A stretch of DNA of 64,000 bases from Lapidilactobacillus wuchangensis (GTDB lineage: Bacteria > Bacillota > Bacilli > Lactobacillales > Lactobacillaceae): contig NZ_RHOU01000001.1 of the NCBI RefSeq assembly GCF_003946645.1, positions 62,001 through 126,000 of the forward strand. The letters are read 5' to 3'. The notes under the pieces were generated by a model. The model made no database searches, was not told the DNA's origin, and saw nothing but the letters and a program-made list of their open reading frames with translations. Shown here piece after piece: positions 9,125 through 17,250 of the stretch. The position numbers and the translations under genes were made by a program. The stretch's first letter is position 1, and each line of letters begins with the position of its first letter.

Positions 9125-9535
9125 ATGATAAAAAAAAGAATACTAGCAACGACTATGATTGCCTTAGGAATTACGATAGGTACTGGAAGTGCAATGATTG
9201 TGAGTGCGGATAACCATACCGATACTTCATGGAGTAATGAATACCGAGTTTGGAGTCCTAATGATGCGACACCGTCAAGAAATAAAACGAATCGAACATC
9301 GTATTATAATAAGACAACTTCAACAGATATTGGCTATCATACTATTTGGGCAGCATTACAGGATGGAACTGATGCATCAAGTGGCCATAGCTATAAAAGT
9401 TATCAAGGTGATGAAACTTTTTTGTGGAATAACGCCGTTGAGAATCACGGGTCGGGTGTTTCCGTAAGAATTAACTCTCGTAGTTGGAATAATGGTTATG
9501 CAAAAGGGGTTTGGAGTCCTGATAGTGTACGCTAG
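9125..9535 (+). CDS. Small secreted protein (DUF2712-like)
   Basis: The 136-residue product has a clear Sec signal peptide: KKR, then a hydrophobic core, then cleavage near SADNH around residue 29. The mature ~107 residues are rich in Ser, Asn, Thr, Tyr and Trp, have no Cys, and end in GVWSPDSVR. The pattern resembles DUF2712-type secreted proteins; a lactococcin-972-like bacteriocin is another possibility. It lies directly after a sigma/anti-sigma pair and before an ABC exporter-like set, separated by a strong terminator. That arrangement suggests it is the abundant product of the operon. Function unproven. Confidence 0.75.
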   Translation: MIKKRILATTMIALGITIGTGSAMIVSADNHTDTSWSNEYRVWSPNDATPSRNKTNRTSYYNKTTSTDIGYHTIWAALQDGTDASSGHSYKSYQGDETFLWNNAVENHGSGVSVRINSRSWNNGYAKGVWSPDSVR

Positions 9536-9544
9536 ATTACGTTA

Positions 9545-9573
9545 AGCGCGGGTTATGGACCCGCGCTTTTTTT
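9545..9573 (+). terminator. Intra-operon terminator between secreted protein and transporter genes
   Basis: AGCGCGGGT pairs with ACCCGCGCT around a 5-base loop, followed by T7; the ribosome site of the next gene begins immediately after. Partial read-through would give much secreted protein and little transporter. Confidence 0.88.
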
Positions 9574-9588
9574 GGAGGTGAATTCATC

Positions 9589-10392
9589 ATGAGAAGTTTT
9601 CTTTGGCAAAGGATCAATTGGCGCTTAGTTACTAGTAGCTTGTTGGTAGCACTGATAATCAGTGGTGGTCAATTCTGGCAATCATTTTGGACAATTCAAC
9701 AGCGTTCTGGACGGTTTTATGATTCACCATATACGTCGTGGCTTTCAATCGACCAATTTAATCTGACCCCAGTTGTTTTCTTTATTCTGCTACCTTTATT
9801 AGCGTCATTACCCGGCGTTACTTTGCTGGCTAATGATTTAAAAACACATTTTTTTGAACAAATCACTAATCGCATCGGCTTAAATAAAACAATCCGGCGT
9901 TATCTGCTATTAATTGCCGGACTGGGTGCTGCGACTATTTTCATTAGTCTACTAGTCAATCTATTGGCGTTTTTCTTAATATTGCCTAATAATCGGCCAG
10001 ATGAATTTTTGAACAGTAATATTTTGGTGATCAATCTGAACACGTTGCTAGTACCGCTTTATTACCAGCACCCGCTAGTGCACGCATTATTATCAATTCT
10101 CTTAGCATCTGTTTGGGCTGGCCTTTTTTCAGCTTTTGCTGGGGCAATCAGTTTTTATGTCCGCCAGCGATTTCTGGCGGTCTCAGCGTCCTTACTATTA
10201 CAAATGGGGCTGCTGATTAGTAATCAGGTTTTGCCACTTGGTAATCAAATTAGTTATGTCCCCAGTGATTTTCTTCGCGAAAGTGCGAATGCAAATTTGA
10301 GCTTAGGGGTTGTCTTGATTGAAACATGCTTGTTAATAGTAGTGATCATGGTGCTCAGTTATACCGGGGGCCGACGTCATGCATATTGGTGA
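9589..10392 (+). CDS. Membrane permease-like protein 1 of an ABC-2-type system
   Basis: The 267-residue product has about six hydrophobic helices (near residues 13-30, 55-80, 103-130, 155-190, 195-215 and 240-258). It shows the long ABC-2-permease-like pattern without a family-specific motif I recognise. Translation starts at ATG 9589 behind GGAGGTGA. It overlaps the next membrane gene by 14 bases, and two permeases, an ATPase and a membrane-anchored protein follow in chained overlaps. It is therefore probably one transmembrane subunit of the same transporter. Whether it exports the secreted protein or protects against it is unknown. Confidence 0.7.
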   Translation: MRSFLWQRINWRLVTSSLLVALIISGGQFWQSFWTIQQRSGRFYDSPYTSWLSIDQFNLTPVVFFILLPLLASLPGVTLLANDLKTHFFEQITNRIGLNKTIRRYLLLIAGLGAATIFISLLVNLLAFFLILPNNRPDEFLNSNILVINLNTLLVPLYYQHPLVHALLSILLASVWAGLFSAFAGAISFYVRQRFLAVSASLLLQMGLLISNQVLPLGNQISYVPSDFLRESANANLSLGVVLIETCLLIVVIMVLSYTGGRRHAYW

Positions 10393-11053
10393 GGTTTGGC
10401 GACAACAATTTTATCAACTGTGGTGGCAAAAAAAACTAAGGTTAATATTGGTACTTTTAACGCTGTTATTAGCTGGTTTGTGTTGGCGCCAAACTCAAAG
10501 AGCTGCCACGGGCAGTCAATTACAAGGGCTAATTTTTGAACGATTTAATTTACTCATTATTTATTTTCCTATTTCCTTATTCCTCACGTTGCACAATTTT
10601 CAACATCGACTAACTGATTATGGTGCGACTCGGACAAATGATGTTTGGGTCAAGCAAGACATTGCCAACATCATTTTGGCCCAATTAACCTTGACTGGGT
10701 GTTTTGTCTTAGGCACATTTATTGGCCTTAATTGTTCTGGCAAAATAATGCTAGTTAGTTGGCCGGTGTGGTTTGGTTTTATTTATTTATTATTAGGACA
10801 ACTTTTTTTAAGCTTTATGCTGGTGATGATTTGCCGCTTGACTCACTCAAAACCAGTTTCATTTATGCTGGTCTTTGGTTTCATCGGACTTGATTTCTGG
10901 TTGTTGATTAGTAAACGGATCAGCTTACTATTGATCATGACGGCACCACGAACTTGGCGGCAATGGGGCTTGTTAACAGGTTTATTGTTATTATTAATTG
11001 ATTTTTGTGTTTGTCTGAATTTTGCCTTAGCAGAAAGAACGGTAGGCCAATGA
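10379..11053 (+). CDS. Membrane permease-like protein 2
   Basis: The 224-residue polytopic protein has about six membrane helices and a basic N-terminus (VWRQQFYQLWWQKKLR). The start ATG lies inside the preceding gene, and its stop overlaps the next start (ATGA at 11050), both signs of tight translational coupling. No enzymatic motif is seen. Its N-terminal 'RQQFYQLWW' resembles the 'KYQFWQLL' of the next protein, suggesting related subunits. A role as an ABC-2-like transmembrane component is inferred from context. Confidence 0.68.
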   Translation: MHIGEVWRQQFYQLWWQKKLRLILVLLTLLLAGLCWRQTQRAATGSQLQGLIFERFNLLIIYFPISLFLTLHNFQHRLTDYGATRTNDVWVKQDIANIILAQLTLTGCFVLGTFIGLNCSGKIMLVSWPVWFGFIYLLLGQLFLSFMLVMICRLTHSKPVSFMLVFGFIGLDFWLLISKRISLLLIMTAPRTWRQWGLLTGLLLLLIDFCVCLNFALAERTVGQ

Positions 11054-11769
11054 GACAACTTTTTAAATATCAGTTTTGGCAGTTATTAACTGCCCTGAAG
11101 TGGCAGATTTTACTGTGGCTATTGATCAGTTGGTTGATTATTTTTGGCAGCGCTTGGCAAATACGCTTAAATCCACACGTTAATTTGTGCCAAGTCTTAT
11201 TTTTAGGGACGTCAGCAGCTGATTTGGCAGCCCGGCGTATCTCGTTACCGATTAACTGGTTAGTCATCCTAATAATGCCAATTATTTTATTTGGCGATGG
11301 TTTACCATGGTTAAATCAACGTAGTAATCGCTTGTTGCATGGTCTTGGGTATCAGCGTTGGCAATTTACTTTGACCAATTGCTGGCTAATGATGAGTTAC
11401 AGTTTATTCACTTCGGGGCAATTGAGTTTAGTGATGTTACTCAGCACGGTCTTGCTTAAGCAGCCGATAATTGGCCAAGAATGGTATTTATTGCCGATTA
11501 TTTTCGGTGCCAACTTAAGTTTACTTTTTCTGGATAATATCTTAGTCATGTTCAATCGATACGCGGGGATGATTATCGAAATTTTTATTTTAGTGCTCAC
11601 GGTTTTTGTCATTATTCCAGGAAACTTTTTGAATTTGACGATGCTAAGTCGTTTAGAAGATGCCAACCAGTGGCAAGTTTGGCCGAGCTTAATTTGTTGG
11701 CTGTTGGTGCTGGTCACTGGTTATTTTGTGATTGATTTACAGCAATTTAGCTGGGAGGGATTAGGATGA
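11050..11769 (+). CDS. Membrane permease-like protein 3
   Basis: The 239-residue product starts MRQLFKYQFWQLLTALKWQ, with an amphipathic N-terminus and then about six membrane helices. ATG 11050 overlaps the previous stop; a 15-codon upstream extension has no ribosome site and is rejected. The ATPase start overlaps its stop (ATGA at 11766). Three successive permeases for one ATPase is more than a standard ABC-2 dimer needs, so some may be accessory or immunity subunits. Confidence 0.68.
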   Translation: MRQLFKYQFWQLLTALKWQILLWLLISWLIIFGSAWQIRLNPHVNLCQVLFLGTSAADLAARRISLPINWLVILIMPIILFGDGLPWLNQRSNRLLHGLGYQRWQFTLTNCWLMMSYSLFTSGQLSLVMLLSTVLLKQPIIGQEWYLLPIIFGANLSLLFLDNILVMFNRYAGMIIEIFILVLTVFVIIPGNFLNLTMLSRLEDANQWQVWPSLICWLLVLVTGYFVIDLQQFSWEGLG

Positions 11770-12401
11770 ATTTGATTGATGCAAACCATTTAAGTAAGAC
11801 AGTTAAACAAGGCAAGATTCTTGATGGGATTACAATGAGTGTTAAACAAGGCTCAATTACCACGTTAACTGGTGAGAATGGCGCCGGTAAAACCGTATTA
11901 TTAAAGGCGATTTTAGGCTTGGTTCATTGTACTGGGGAACTAAGCGTCAATAATCAGATTGTGACGCCACAGCAACCATATCCGCTAAGGACAGGTCTAT
12001 TAATTGAGAACCCCAGTTTAATCGAGGAATTTTCAGCTTTGAGGAATTTACAATTATTAGCGATGTTAATTCCAGAAGTTGATCAAGCTGAAATTTTGAA
12101 TTTATTGCAGATTTTTAAATTAAACAAGGCTGCGAATTTACCCGTTCGTAAATTTTCTCTCGGGATGAAAGAGAAATTAGGAATTGCTCAAGCGTTGTTA
12201 GGTCAACCGCCGCTGGTCATCTTGGATGAACCAACGAATGCTTTAGATGATGAAAGTAAAAACGAATTGATTAATATTATTCGTGATTATCAGTCCCGAG
12301 GAACGACCTTTTTAATTGCGTCTCATGATCATGAATTTGTTGAGAGTGTGGCAACGCAGGGTTATCATTTATCCGGAGGTAAGCTTGATGAGACGGCCTA
12401 A
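11766..12401 (+). CDS. ABC transporter ATP-binding protein
   Basis: The 211-residue nucleotide-binding protein has Walker A GENGAGKT (36-43), a signature-like FSLGMKEKLG (130-139, LSGGQ replaced by SLGMK), Walker B LVILDEPT (150-157) and a switch His in ASHDHEF. The SLGMK-type signature is typical of bacteriocin/antibiotic export or immunity ABC-2 systems (BcrA/CcmA-like). It energises the membrane proteins encoded just upstream. Overlaps at both ends tie it to the operon. Confidence 0.9.
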   Translation: MNLIDANHLSKTVKQGKILDGITMSVKQGSITTLTGENGAGKTVLLKAILGLVHCTGELSVNNQIVTPQQPYPLRTGLLIENPSLIEEFSALRNLQLLAMLIPEVDQAEILNLLQIFKLNKAANLPVRKFSLGMKEKLGIAQALLGQPPLVILDEPTNALDDESKNELINIIRDYQSRGTTFLIASHDHEFVESVATQGYHLSGGKLDETA

Positions 12402-12915
12402 CTGGAAAATAGTGGTCATTAGCCTAATCATTGTCGCACTTGGTGTTGGTGTGACCTGGCGCTATCAAACAGTTAATGCTGGTAGTAATCAATCGATCCA
12501 AGAGAAACGAGTTTACGTAAATCGCGAGTATCAAACGCCAGCGTTGAAGTTTAGCTTTAATCGGCCAACGATTAAACATCAAGGCAATTTAGTGAAAGTT
12601 AGGGTGTTATTTACGATTGATCAACAAACTAAATTAGCTTATGGTGATCGCCCAGCTAATTTGGCTTTCTGGGAAAATGTTCGCTTGGAAGTGCCTTATG
12701 GATTATCAGCCATTGCCCATGTTGTGGGGATTAATCAACAACCAGTCCACTTGAATCAGATTAAACTAGGTGAGCAACAGTTATTTCAAATGTCTTTTCA
12801 GACAACCGTGACTAACTGGCAACGAGCACAGTCAGTACCAAGAATTATTTTCATGGTGCCACAGAAGCAATCTTTAGTTAAATACGAACTGTTTCTTAAT
12901 CAAGAATTAGGCTAA
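12388..12915 (+). CDS. Membrane-anchored extracellular protein, unknown function
   Basis: ATG 12388 lies seven bases after GGAGGT and within the ATPase 3' end, giving 175 residues. An N-terminal RRPNWK stretch precedes one membrane helix (about 8-24). The remaining ~150 residues are predicted extracellular and beta-rich, with no Cys. Its size and composition recall the outer domain of the anti-sigma-like protein at 7998, but I see no convincing alignment. As last gene of the operon it could be a substrate-binding or immunity component; this is inference. Confidence 0.65.
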   Translation: MRRPNWKIVVISLIIVALGVGVTWRYQTVNAGSNQSIQEKRVYVNREYQTPALKFSFNRPTIKHQGNLVKVRVLFTIDQQTKLAYGDRPANLAFWENVRLEVPYGLSAIAHVVGINQQPVHLNQIKLGEQQLFQMSFQTTVTNWQRAQSVPRIIFMVPQKQSLVKYELFLNQELG

Positions 12916-12963
12916 GTATTGGTGTCAGCGAATCTAATAGCAAGCAATTCTTTAAAAATAATA

Positions 12964-13000
12964 AAAAATCAACTCGAAAGTCACTTTCGAGTTGATTTTA
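12964..13000. terminator. Bidirectional terminator
   Basis: AAAATCAACTCGAAAG pairs perfectly with CTTTCGAGTTGATTTT around a 3-base loop, with T/A runs on both sides. It separates the rightward ABC operon from the leftward small gene. Confidence 0.9.
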
Positions 13001-13231
13001 TTTTACAGAACTGTTTACACTAGAATTATCATTTGAATGTTGCGTCGGCTTGGCTGACTTTGCACTTGAATCAATCACCGGGTTCGATTTTTTCGGATAT
13101 TGATGATAATATTCTTTATAGTGAGCTTGGACTTGCTCAAGGTGTTTGGGATCTTCACGCACATTCGCCATCATCTTGGCAAAGTCAAATTCCTGTGACT
13201 CAGTTGATTTTTTACGTTTAAATGAAAACAA
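12998..13231 (-). CDS. Small hypothetical protein
   Basis: I do not recognise the family. The ~77-residue protein is hydrophilic: a basic N-terminus (FSFKRKK), a helical middle (about residues 14-45, ending HYKEYYHQYPKK) and a Ser/Asn-rich tail. GTG at 13240 overlaps the AGAGG ribosome site, so TTG 13231 with ~6-base spacing is more likely. It converges on the ABC operon through a shared terminator and diverges from the YbaK gene. The overlapping plus-strand frame is a shadow. Confidence 0.55.
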   Translation of the reverse strand: MFSFKRKKSTESQEFDFAKMMANVREDPKHLEQVQAHYKEYYHQYPKKSNPVIDSSAKSAKPTQHSNDNSSVNSSVK

Positions 13232-13297
13232 GTTGCTCACCTCTTGTTCATTATTATAGTGAGCTGTTTTAAAAAATGCTAGAATTAAGGTGCTAAA

Positions 13298-13777
13298 ATG
13301 TCAAAACGTAAAGCTAAATTAAATAAAACTTTGGTGGAAAAAATTCTTGATCAGGCGAAGATTCCTTATGAATCTTTGGAATTCAAATTAGGTGAACAGC
13401 AGGGAACCGATGCCGAATATCATCGGGTCTATAAAACCCTCGTGCTTCATGGTGATAAAACTGGTCCGATCGTCGGTGTGATCCCAATTGATCAACATTT
13501 GGATGAACGCAAATTGGCGCAAGTCTCTGGCAATAAACGCGTGCGAATGTTGCCACAAAAAGAATTGGAAAAAACGACTGGTTATGTCCATGGTGCTAAT
13601 ACGCCGGTCGGTATTCATGAACGTCACGATTTCCCGATTTATTTCGATCAGCAGGCGCTGAAAGCAGAAACGATTGCGGTGTCGGCTGGTAAATTAGGCC
13701 GCTCTGTCAAAATTGCCCCAGAACCACTAATTAAATTTGTTGATGGTAAAGTTGCCGATTTAGTGGTTGACCCGTAA
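13298..13777 (+). CDS. ybaK: YbaK/EbsC-type Cys-tRNA(Pro)/aminoacyl-tRNA deacylase
   Basis: The 159-residue protein matches the YbaK fold. It has VYKTLVLHGD near residue 44, the PIDQHLDERKLAQVSG segment with the family's conserved Lys, and GYVHGANTPVGIH near residue 97. The YbaK family hydrolyses Cys-tRNA(Pro) mischarged by ProRS, protecting translation fidelity. Start ATG 13298 follows TTAAGG. It is followed 16 bases later by a DUF960-like gene, so the two are probably co-transcribed. Confidence 0.9.
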   Translation: MSKRKAKLNKTLVEKILDQAKIPYESLEFKLGEQQGTDAEYHRVYKTLVLHGDKTGPIVGVIPIDQHLDERKLAQVSGNKRVRMLPQKELEKTTGYVHGANTPVGIHERHDFPIYFDQQALKAETIAVSAGKLGRSVKIAPEPLIKFVDGKVADLVVDP

Positions 13778-13793
13778 AGAAAGGTTGTTGTCC

Positions 13794-14105
13794 ATGTTTC
13801 AAAATTCGAATCAACGCTTTGCTACGATTGCCGTAGCCTCAAAATTGCCCGATGCTTTGATTGACCGCTTCTGGACAATTATTGATCAGAATCTACAGGG
13901 TGTTTTTCCGTTAAATAATGTCTTGACCTTTGATTTGGCACCTAATGCTGATAACAAAGTTGAAATTACTTTTAGCACGGAAAAATTAGCTACTGAGATT
14001 ACATTTGATACGCCCATTCCTTACGATGCCAGCTATCCTAATACAGTTTTGGCTTATGATGATGGTCGCAGTCAGACGATTTTATTGCCATCTGATGTGG
14101 AATAG
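13794..14105 (+). CDS. DUF960-like protein
   Basis: The 103-residue product (NQRFATIAVASKLP..., FWTIIDQNL, FPLNNVLTFDL, ending QTILLPSD) matches the pattern of DUF960 proteins of lactic acid bacteria, small cytosolic proteins with no known function. ATG 13794 is chosen because AAAGAAAGG lies about nine bases upstream; a longer frame that overlaps ybaK is rejected. No membrane segment or catalytic motif is visible. Confidence 0.75.
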   Translation: MFQNSNQRFATIAVASKLPDALIDRFWTIIDQNLQGVFPLNNVLTFDLAPNADNKVEITFSTEKLATEITFDTPIPYDASYPNTVLAYDDGRSQTILLPSDVE

Positions 14106-14121
14106 CGTCGTTAAATTGATT

Positions 14122-14170
14122 TAAGCTGTTCCTGCCTGATGCAGTAGTTTAATCCAGCACCACTTTAAAA
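14122..14170. repeat. Remnant of the structured repeat's right flank
   Basis: CCTGCCTGATGCAGTAGTTT followed by AATCCAGCACCACTTT matches the flank right of the closing stem in other copies (for example around 39930-39975). The folded core is absent, so this is a decayed or partial copy. Confidence 0.55.
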
Positions 14171-14191
14171 ATAGCAGCCAATAACTAACAG

Positions 14192-14252
14192 AACCTGATT
14201 AACAATTGCTCTTGTGCAAACTTGAGATTGTTAATCAGGTTATTTGTTTTTT
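14192..14252 (+). terminator. Rho-independent terminator
   Basis: AACCTGATTAACAAT pairs with ATTGTTAATCAGGTT around a ~20-base loop, followed by ATTTG and T7. It ends the ybaK-DUF960 unit. Confidence 0.85.
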
Positions 14253-14387
14253 TAAAATAGATTATCTATGGAAGTTCTGCTGATGTACCTTGTACCGATC
14301 CGCTTAGTAAAAAGAAAAGTCAGATCAACCGGGAAGATTACGTCTGCCTTGAAAGACCGACTTATTTTAAAATTATTTTCAAATTTT

Positions 14388-14417
14388 GTCAGATTGTGAG
14401 CATTTGACGAGTAGTAT
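14388..14417 (+). promoter_or_regulatory. Possible promoter motif shared by the sigma/PH modules
   Basis: GTCAGA, then 18 bases, then TAGTAT. The third module has GTCAGA (17680-17685), 18 bases, TATTAT (17704-17709). The second has ATCAGA and TAGTAT (15862-15901) with 28 bases between, one helical turn more. It could be an autoregulatory sigma-specific promoter; unproven. Confidence 0.4.
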
Positions 14418-14448
14418 AGGGTGTAGGGTAAAAGATGGAGGTGGGTTG

Positions 14449-14976
14449 GTGACTGATGACCGCTTAATTGCCCAGTTGCGCGCTCATGATGAGGCTGGTT
14501 TAGTTGCTTTAATGGAACAATATGGCCAGTTGGTTCGGCAAATTGTCTGGCGTTATTTGCGCAGTGATTACGAACGGGGCTACACCAGAGATATTGAAAA
14601 TCGGGCCTATTATCGAATTTGGGCTAATATCGATCAATTTGATCCAGAGAAGGGTAATTTTGCTGCTTGGCTAGGGACGATCGTTAAAAATCAAACCCTA
14701 GATTATAAGCGTGGACTAAGTGGTGCTTACCAAGATTTGGATTTATTACCAGAGTATGTGGCCACGACGGCTATTGATGAAGAAATTGATTGGGAACCGT
14801 ACTTACAACAATTATCAGGCTCAATGCAGCAAGTATTTAAACTGTTTTTCGTTGATGGCCTTTATCCGGTAGAAATTGCTAAGGAATTAAACATGAAACC
14901 AGCGACTGTTTATAAGAATCTCTCGCGAGCGCGGCAAAAACTTCAGAAAGGTGGTCCGCAACTATGGCAATCTTAA
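14449..14976 (+). CDS. Sigma-70 family (ECF-like) sigma factor, module copy 1
   Basis: GTG 14449, five to six bases after GGAGGTGG, gives 175 residues beginning VTDDRLIAQLRAHDEAG, aligned with the start of copy 2. Region 2 covers about residues 5-90 (DIENRAYYRIW, GNFAAWLGTIVKNQTLDYKRG). Region 4 covers about 118-165 (QVFKLFFVDGLYPVEIAKEL, then the helix-turn-helix MKPATVYKNLSRARQKLQ). The next gene overlaps its last 13 bases (ATGGCAATCTTAA), so the pair is translationally coupled. Two related pairs follow. ECF identity is clear; its promoter set is unknown. Confidence 0.88.
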   Translation: MTDDRLIAQLRAHDEAGLVALMEQYGQLVRQIVWRYLRSDYERGYTRDIENRAYYRIWANIDQFDPEKGNFAAWLGTIVKNQTLDYKRGLSGAYQDLDLLPEYVATTAIDEEIDWEPYLQQLSGSMQQVFKLFFVDGLYPVEIAKELNMKPATVYKNLSRARQKLQKGGPQLWQS

Positions 14977-15719
14977 CCAATCCATTTATTGATGTGGTCA
15001 ATTCCTTGAATGGGTTACCAACGCGTCCGTTACCTCGAGAAAGTGATACGTTGGCCGAGATTCGGCGGCAACGAGAAGTGGCGTTGTTTATTACCATGCA
15101 TCAGGTTTTAGACCAAGTGAACCAGTTGCTGGCACCTGGTGAGCAGATCATTAATTTGTTACCAATGACCAATGAAGCTAATAGTGGTTATGCGACTGAT
15201 GGTGTTTTCGGAATGTATGCGCCGCAAAGTGAGACAACGAAGGATTATCGTGATGCCCAGTCGAGCTTGCGGGGTAATCGGCTGATGGTTTTCACTGATC
15301 GCCGCATTATTTTCTTTATTGTGATTGAATTTATCGACGATCCTAAACAATATTTCTCATATGAATATTCGAAAATCAAATACGTCAAACTGGCGGCTAA
15401 ACGTGTGCGGGCGGAAGACCCAAAGCATTTGGGTAAACCACAATATTATGGCTATTACTCTTTTGACTTTGAGACGACTGATAAACATGTCTTCACTGAA
15501 TTCTTAACTCAAGAAAATGGTGAGCTGTTCAAACGTAACTTGCTGACCATTCCGGGAATGAAGGACATTCAAATTGGTGACAAAGTTAAACGTTTCACGG
15601 TATTTGACCAAATGTTCAGTAATGCGTCCTTATCTTATAAAATCGCCGTGATTGTCGCCACTATTTTAGTGGGGGGAAATTTATTAGGCGCTTTTATTAA
15701 TTGGCTGTTAGGTTTATAA
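14964..15719 (+). CDS. PH-like-domain membrane protein, module copy 1
   Basis: The 251-residue protein has a predicted cytoplasmic part. Around residues 100-150 the RGNRLMVFTDRRIIFF signature resembles bacterial PH-like domains ('G-x-L-x-x-T-x-x-R-hhF'). A conserved FTEFLTQENGELFKRNLLTIPGM block follows near 180, then one C-terminal membrane helix (about 225-248). The N-terminal region has FITMHQVLDQVNQLL and LLPMTNEANSGYATDG. It is always coupled to a sigma factor here, so a membrane tether or anti-sigma role is plausible. It has no zinc-binding anti-sigma motif. Function unproven. Confidence 0.8.
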   Translation: MAILTNPFIDVVNSLNGLPTRPLPRESDTLAEIRRQREVALFITMHQVLDQVNQLLAPGEQIINLLPMTNEANSGYATDGVFGMYAPQSETTKDYRDAQSSLRGNRLMVFTDRRIIFFIVIEFIDDPKQYFSYEYSKIKYVKLAAKRVRAEDPKHLGKPQYYGYYSFDFETTDKHVFTEFLTQENGELFKRNLLTIPGMKDIQIGDKVKRFTVFDQMFSNASLSYKIAVIVATILVGGNLLGAFINWLLGL

Positions 15720-15780
15720 ATATAACAAGCGCTAAACAATAAATCTGTCAGAATTTAAATTAGAACAATACAGAATATGT

Positions 15781-15820
15781 AAAAGATACGTTGCTGAGAA
15801 TGGCAACGTATCTTTTTTGT
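15781..15820 (+). terminator. Rho-independent terminator after module 1
   Basis: AAAGATACGTTGC pairs with GCAACGTATCTTT around a short loop, followed by T. Module 2 therefore needs its own promoter. Confidence 0.9.
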
Positions 15821-15931
15821 TTTAGCGGACTTGACTGCAGGTAATTATTTGTAAATTTTTTATCAGAAAGAGTCAAGTTTGATGAACAGCTGGCGTAGTA
15901 TGTATTGTAAGGGTAATAAAGGGGTGATCAA

Positions 15932-16459
15932 GTGGATAATGAAGAGTTACTCGCACAATTGCGCGCCCATGATGAGGCGGGTCTTGATGCATTAATTGAT
16001 CAGTACGGTGATTTAATTCGACAAGTAATTTGGCGTTATCTTCGCGGCGGCTATGAGCGTGGGTACACGCAGGATATTGAAAACCGTTGTTATTATAAAA
16101 TTTGGGCAAAAATTGACACTTATGATGCCGCCAAAGGCAATTTCGAAGCTTGGGTGGGTACCATTGCTAAGCATCAAGCCTTGGACTATAAGAAAGGCCT
16201 CAAGGGAACTTTTCAAGACTTGGATTTGGCCGCGGATTATTTAGCCGCCGATGAACCTGAACCAGAAATTGATTGGCAACCTTATTTGCAGCAGTTATCT
16301 GGGCAGCAGCTGACTGTTTTTAAACTTTTCTTCGTGGATGGTTTGTATCCCATGGAAATAGCTCAGCAGTTGAAAATGAAACCAACGGCTGTTTATAAAA
16401 ATCTCTCACGAGCACGACAGAAAATTCAGAAAGGTGGTCAACAAGCATGGCAATCCTAA
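15932..16459 (+). CDS. Sigma-70 family (ECF-like) sigma factor, module copy 2
   Basis: GTG 15932 behind AAAGGGG gives 175 residues, closely similar to copy 1: LLAQLRAHDEAGLDALIDQYG, RGYTQDIENRCYYKIW, FVDGLYPMEIAQQL, and the helix-turn-helix MKPTAVYKNLSRARQKIQ. The same 13-base overlap joins it to the downstream PH-like gene. High similarity with copy 1 and the identical junction point to tandem duplication. The Glu/Pro-rich linker (ADEPEPEIDW) between regions 2 and 4 differs between copies. Confidence 0.88.
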   Translation: MDNEELLAQLRAHDEAGLDALIDQYGDLIRQVIWRYLRGGYERGYTQDIENRCYYKIWAKIDTYDAAKGNFEAWVGTIAKHQALDYKKGLKGTFQDLDLAADYLAADEPEPEIDWQPYLQQLSGQQLTVFKLFFVDGLYPMEIAQQLKMKPTAVYKNLSRARQKIQKGGQQAWQS

Positions 16460-17211
16460 CGAATCCTTTTATTAACGTGATTAATTCTTACAATGGTTTG
16501 CCGGAACAGCCGGCACCAGCCTATCTGTCGGATGAATTAAAGCAACTATTCCGTAAGCGGGAAGTGGCACTATACATTTCAATGCGTCAAGTTCTTGATC
16601 AGGTCACACAATTATTAGGTGACGGTGAAAAAATTATTAATATGTTGCCGATGACCAACGAGGCCAATAGCGGTTACGCTACCGACGGCATTATGGGCAT
16701 GTACGCGCCAGATAGCGAAGCCACCAAATGGTATCGCGACTCTCAGTCTAGTTTGCGCGGGAACCGCCTGATGATTTTCACTGACCGCCGCATTATTTTC
16801 TTCATTGTGATTGAGTTTATGGACGATCCTAATCAGTATTTTTCGTATTCATATGAAAGTATCAAGAGCATTAAACTTAAGAGCAAATACTTTCGTTCTG
16901 CCGATTTAGAACATGTCGGAAAGACTCACACTTATGGGTCTTATACTTTAGACTTTGAAACCACAGACCGTCATATTTTTACCGAATTTTTGACCAAAGA
17001 AAACGGTGAATTATTCAAGCAAAATTTGTTGACGATTCCAGGGATGCAGCATATTGAAGTGGGAAATAAGGCTAGCCGCGTTAATCGCTTAGATTATATT
17101 TTTAGTAATTTCTCGTTTTCATTCAAGGTCTTCCTGTGGGTTGGCTTTGGTATCACGGCTTGGTGTTTTATTGCGGCAGTTGCCACGTGGATCATGACTC
17201 TGCTACACTGA
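16447..17211 (+). CDS. PH-like-domain membrane protein, module copy 2
   Basis: The 254-residue paralogue of the protein at 14964 keeps MTNEANSGYATDGIMGMYAP, SSLRGNRLMIFTDRRIIFF, FTEFLTKENGELFKQNLLTI and a C-terminal membrane helix (about 228-250). The N-terminal 20 residues (MAILTNPFINVINSYNGLP) are almost identical in all three copies, while the segment around residues 20-33 varies. No signal peptide is seen, so topology should be N-in with a single C-terminal anchor. It is coupled to its sigma factor by a 13-base overlap. Confidence 0.8.
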   Translation: MAILTNPFINVINSYNGLPEQPAPAYLSDELKQLFRKREVALYISMRQVLDQVTQLLGDGEKIINMLPMTNEANSGYATDGIMGMYAPDSEATKWYRDSQSSLRGNRLMIFTDRRIIFFIVIEFMDDPNQYFSYSYESIKSIKLKSKYFRSADLEHVGKTHTYGSYTLDFETTDRHIFTEFLTKENGELFKQNLLTIPGMQHIEVGNKASRVNRLDYIFSNFSFSFKVFLWVGFGITAWCFIAAVATWIMTLLH

Positions 17212-17250
17212 CTGAACTAAAATCTTTTTTAGTTAATACGTTAAACATAA

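Noticed and set aside
13033-13221. Plus-strand frame opposite the small minus-strand gene
   Set aside because: Shadow of the minus-strand frame, without ribosome site or recognisable composition.
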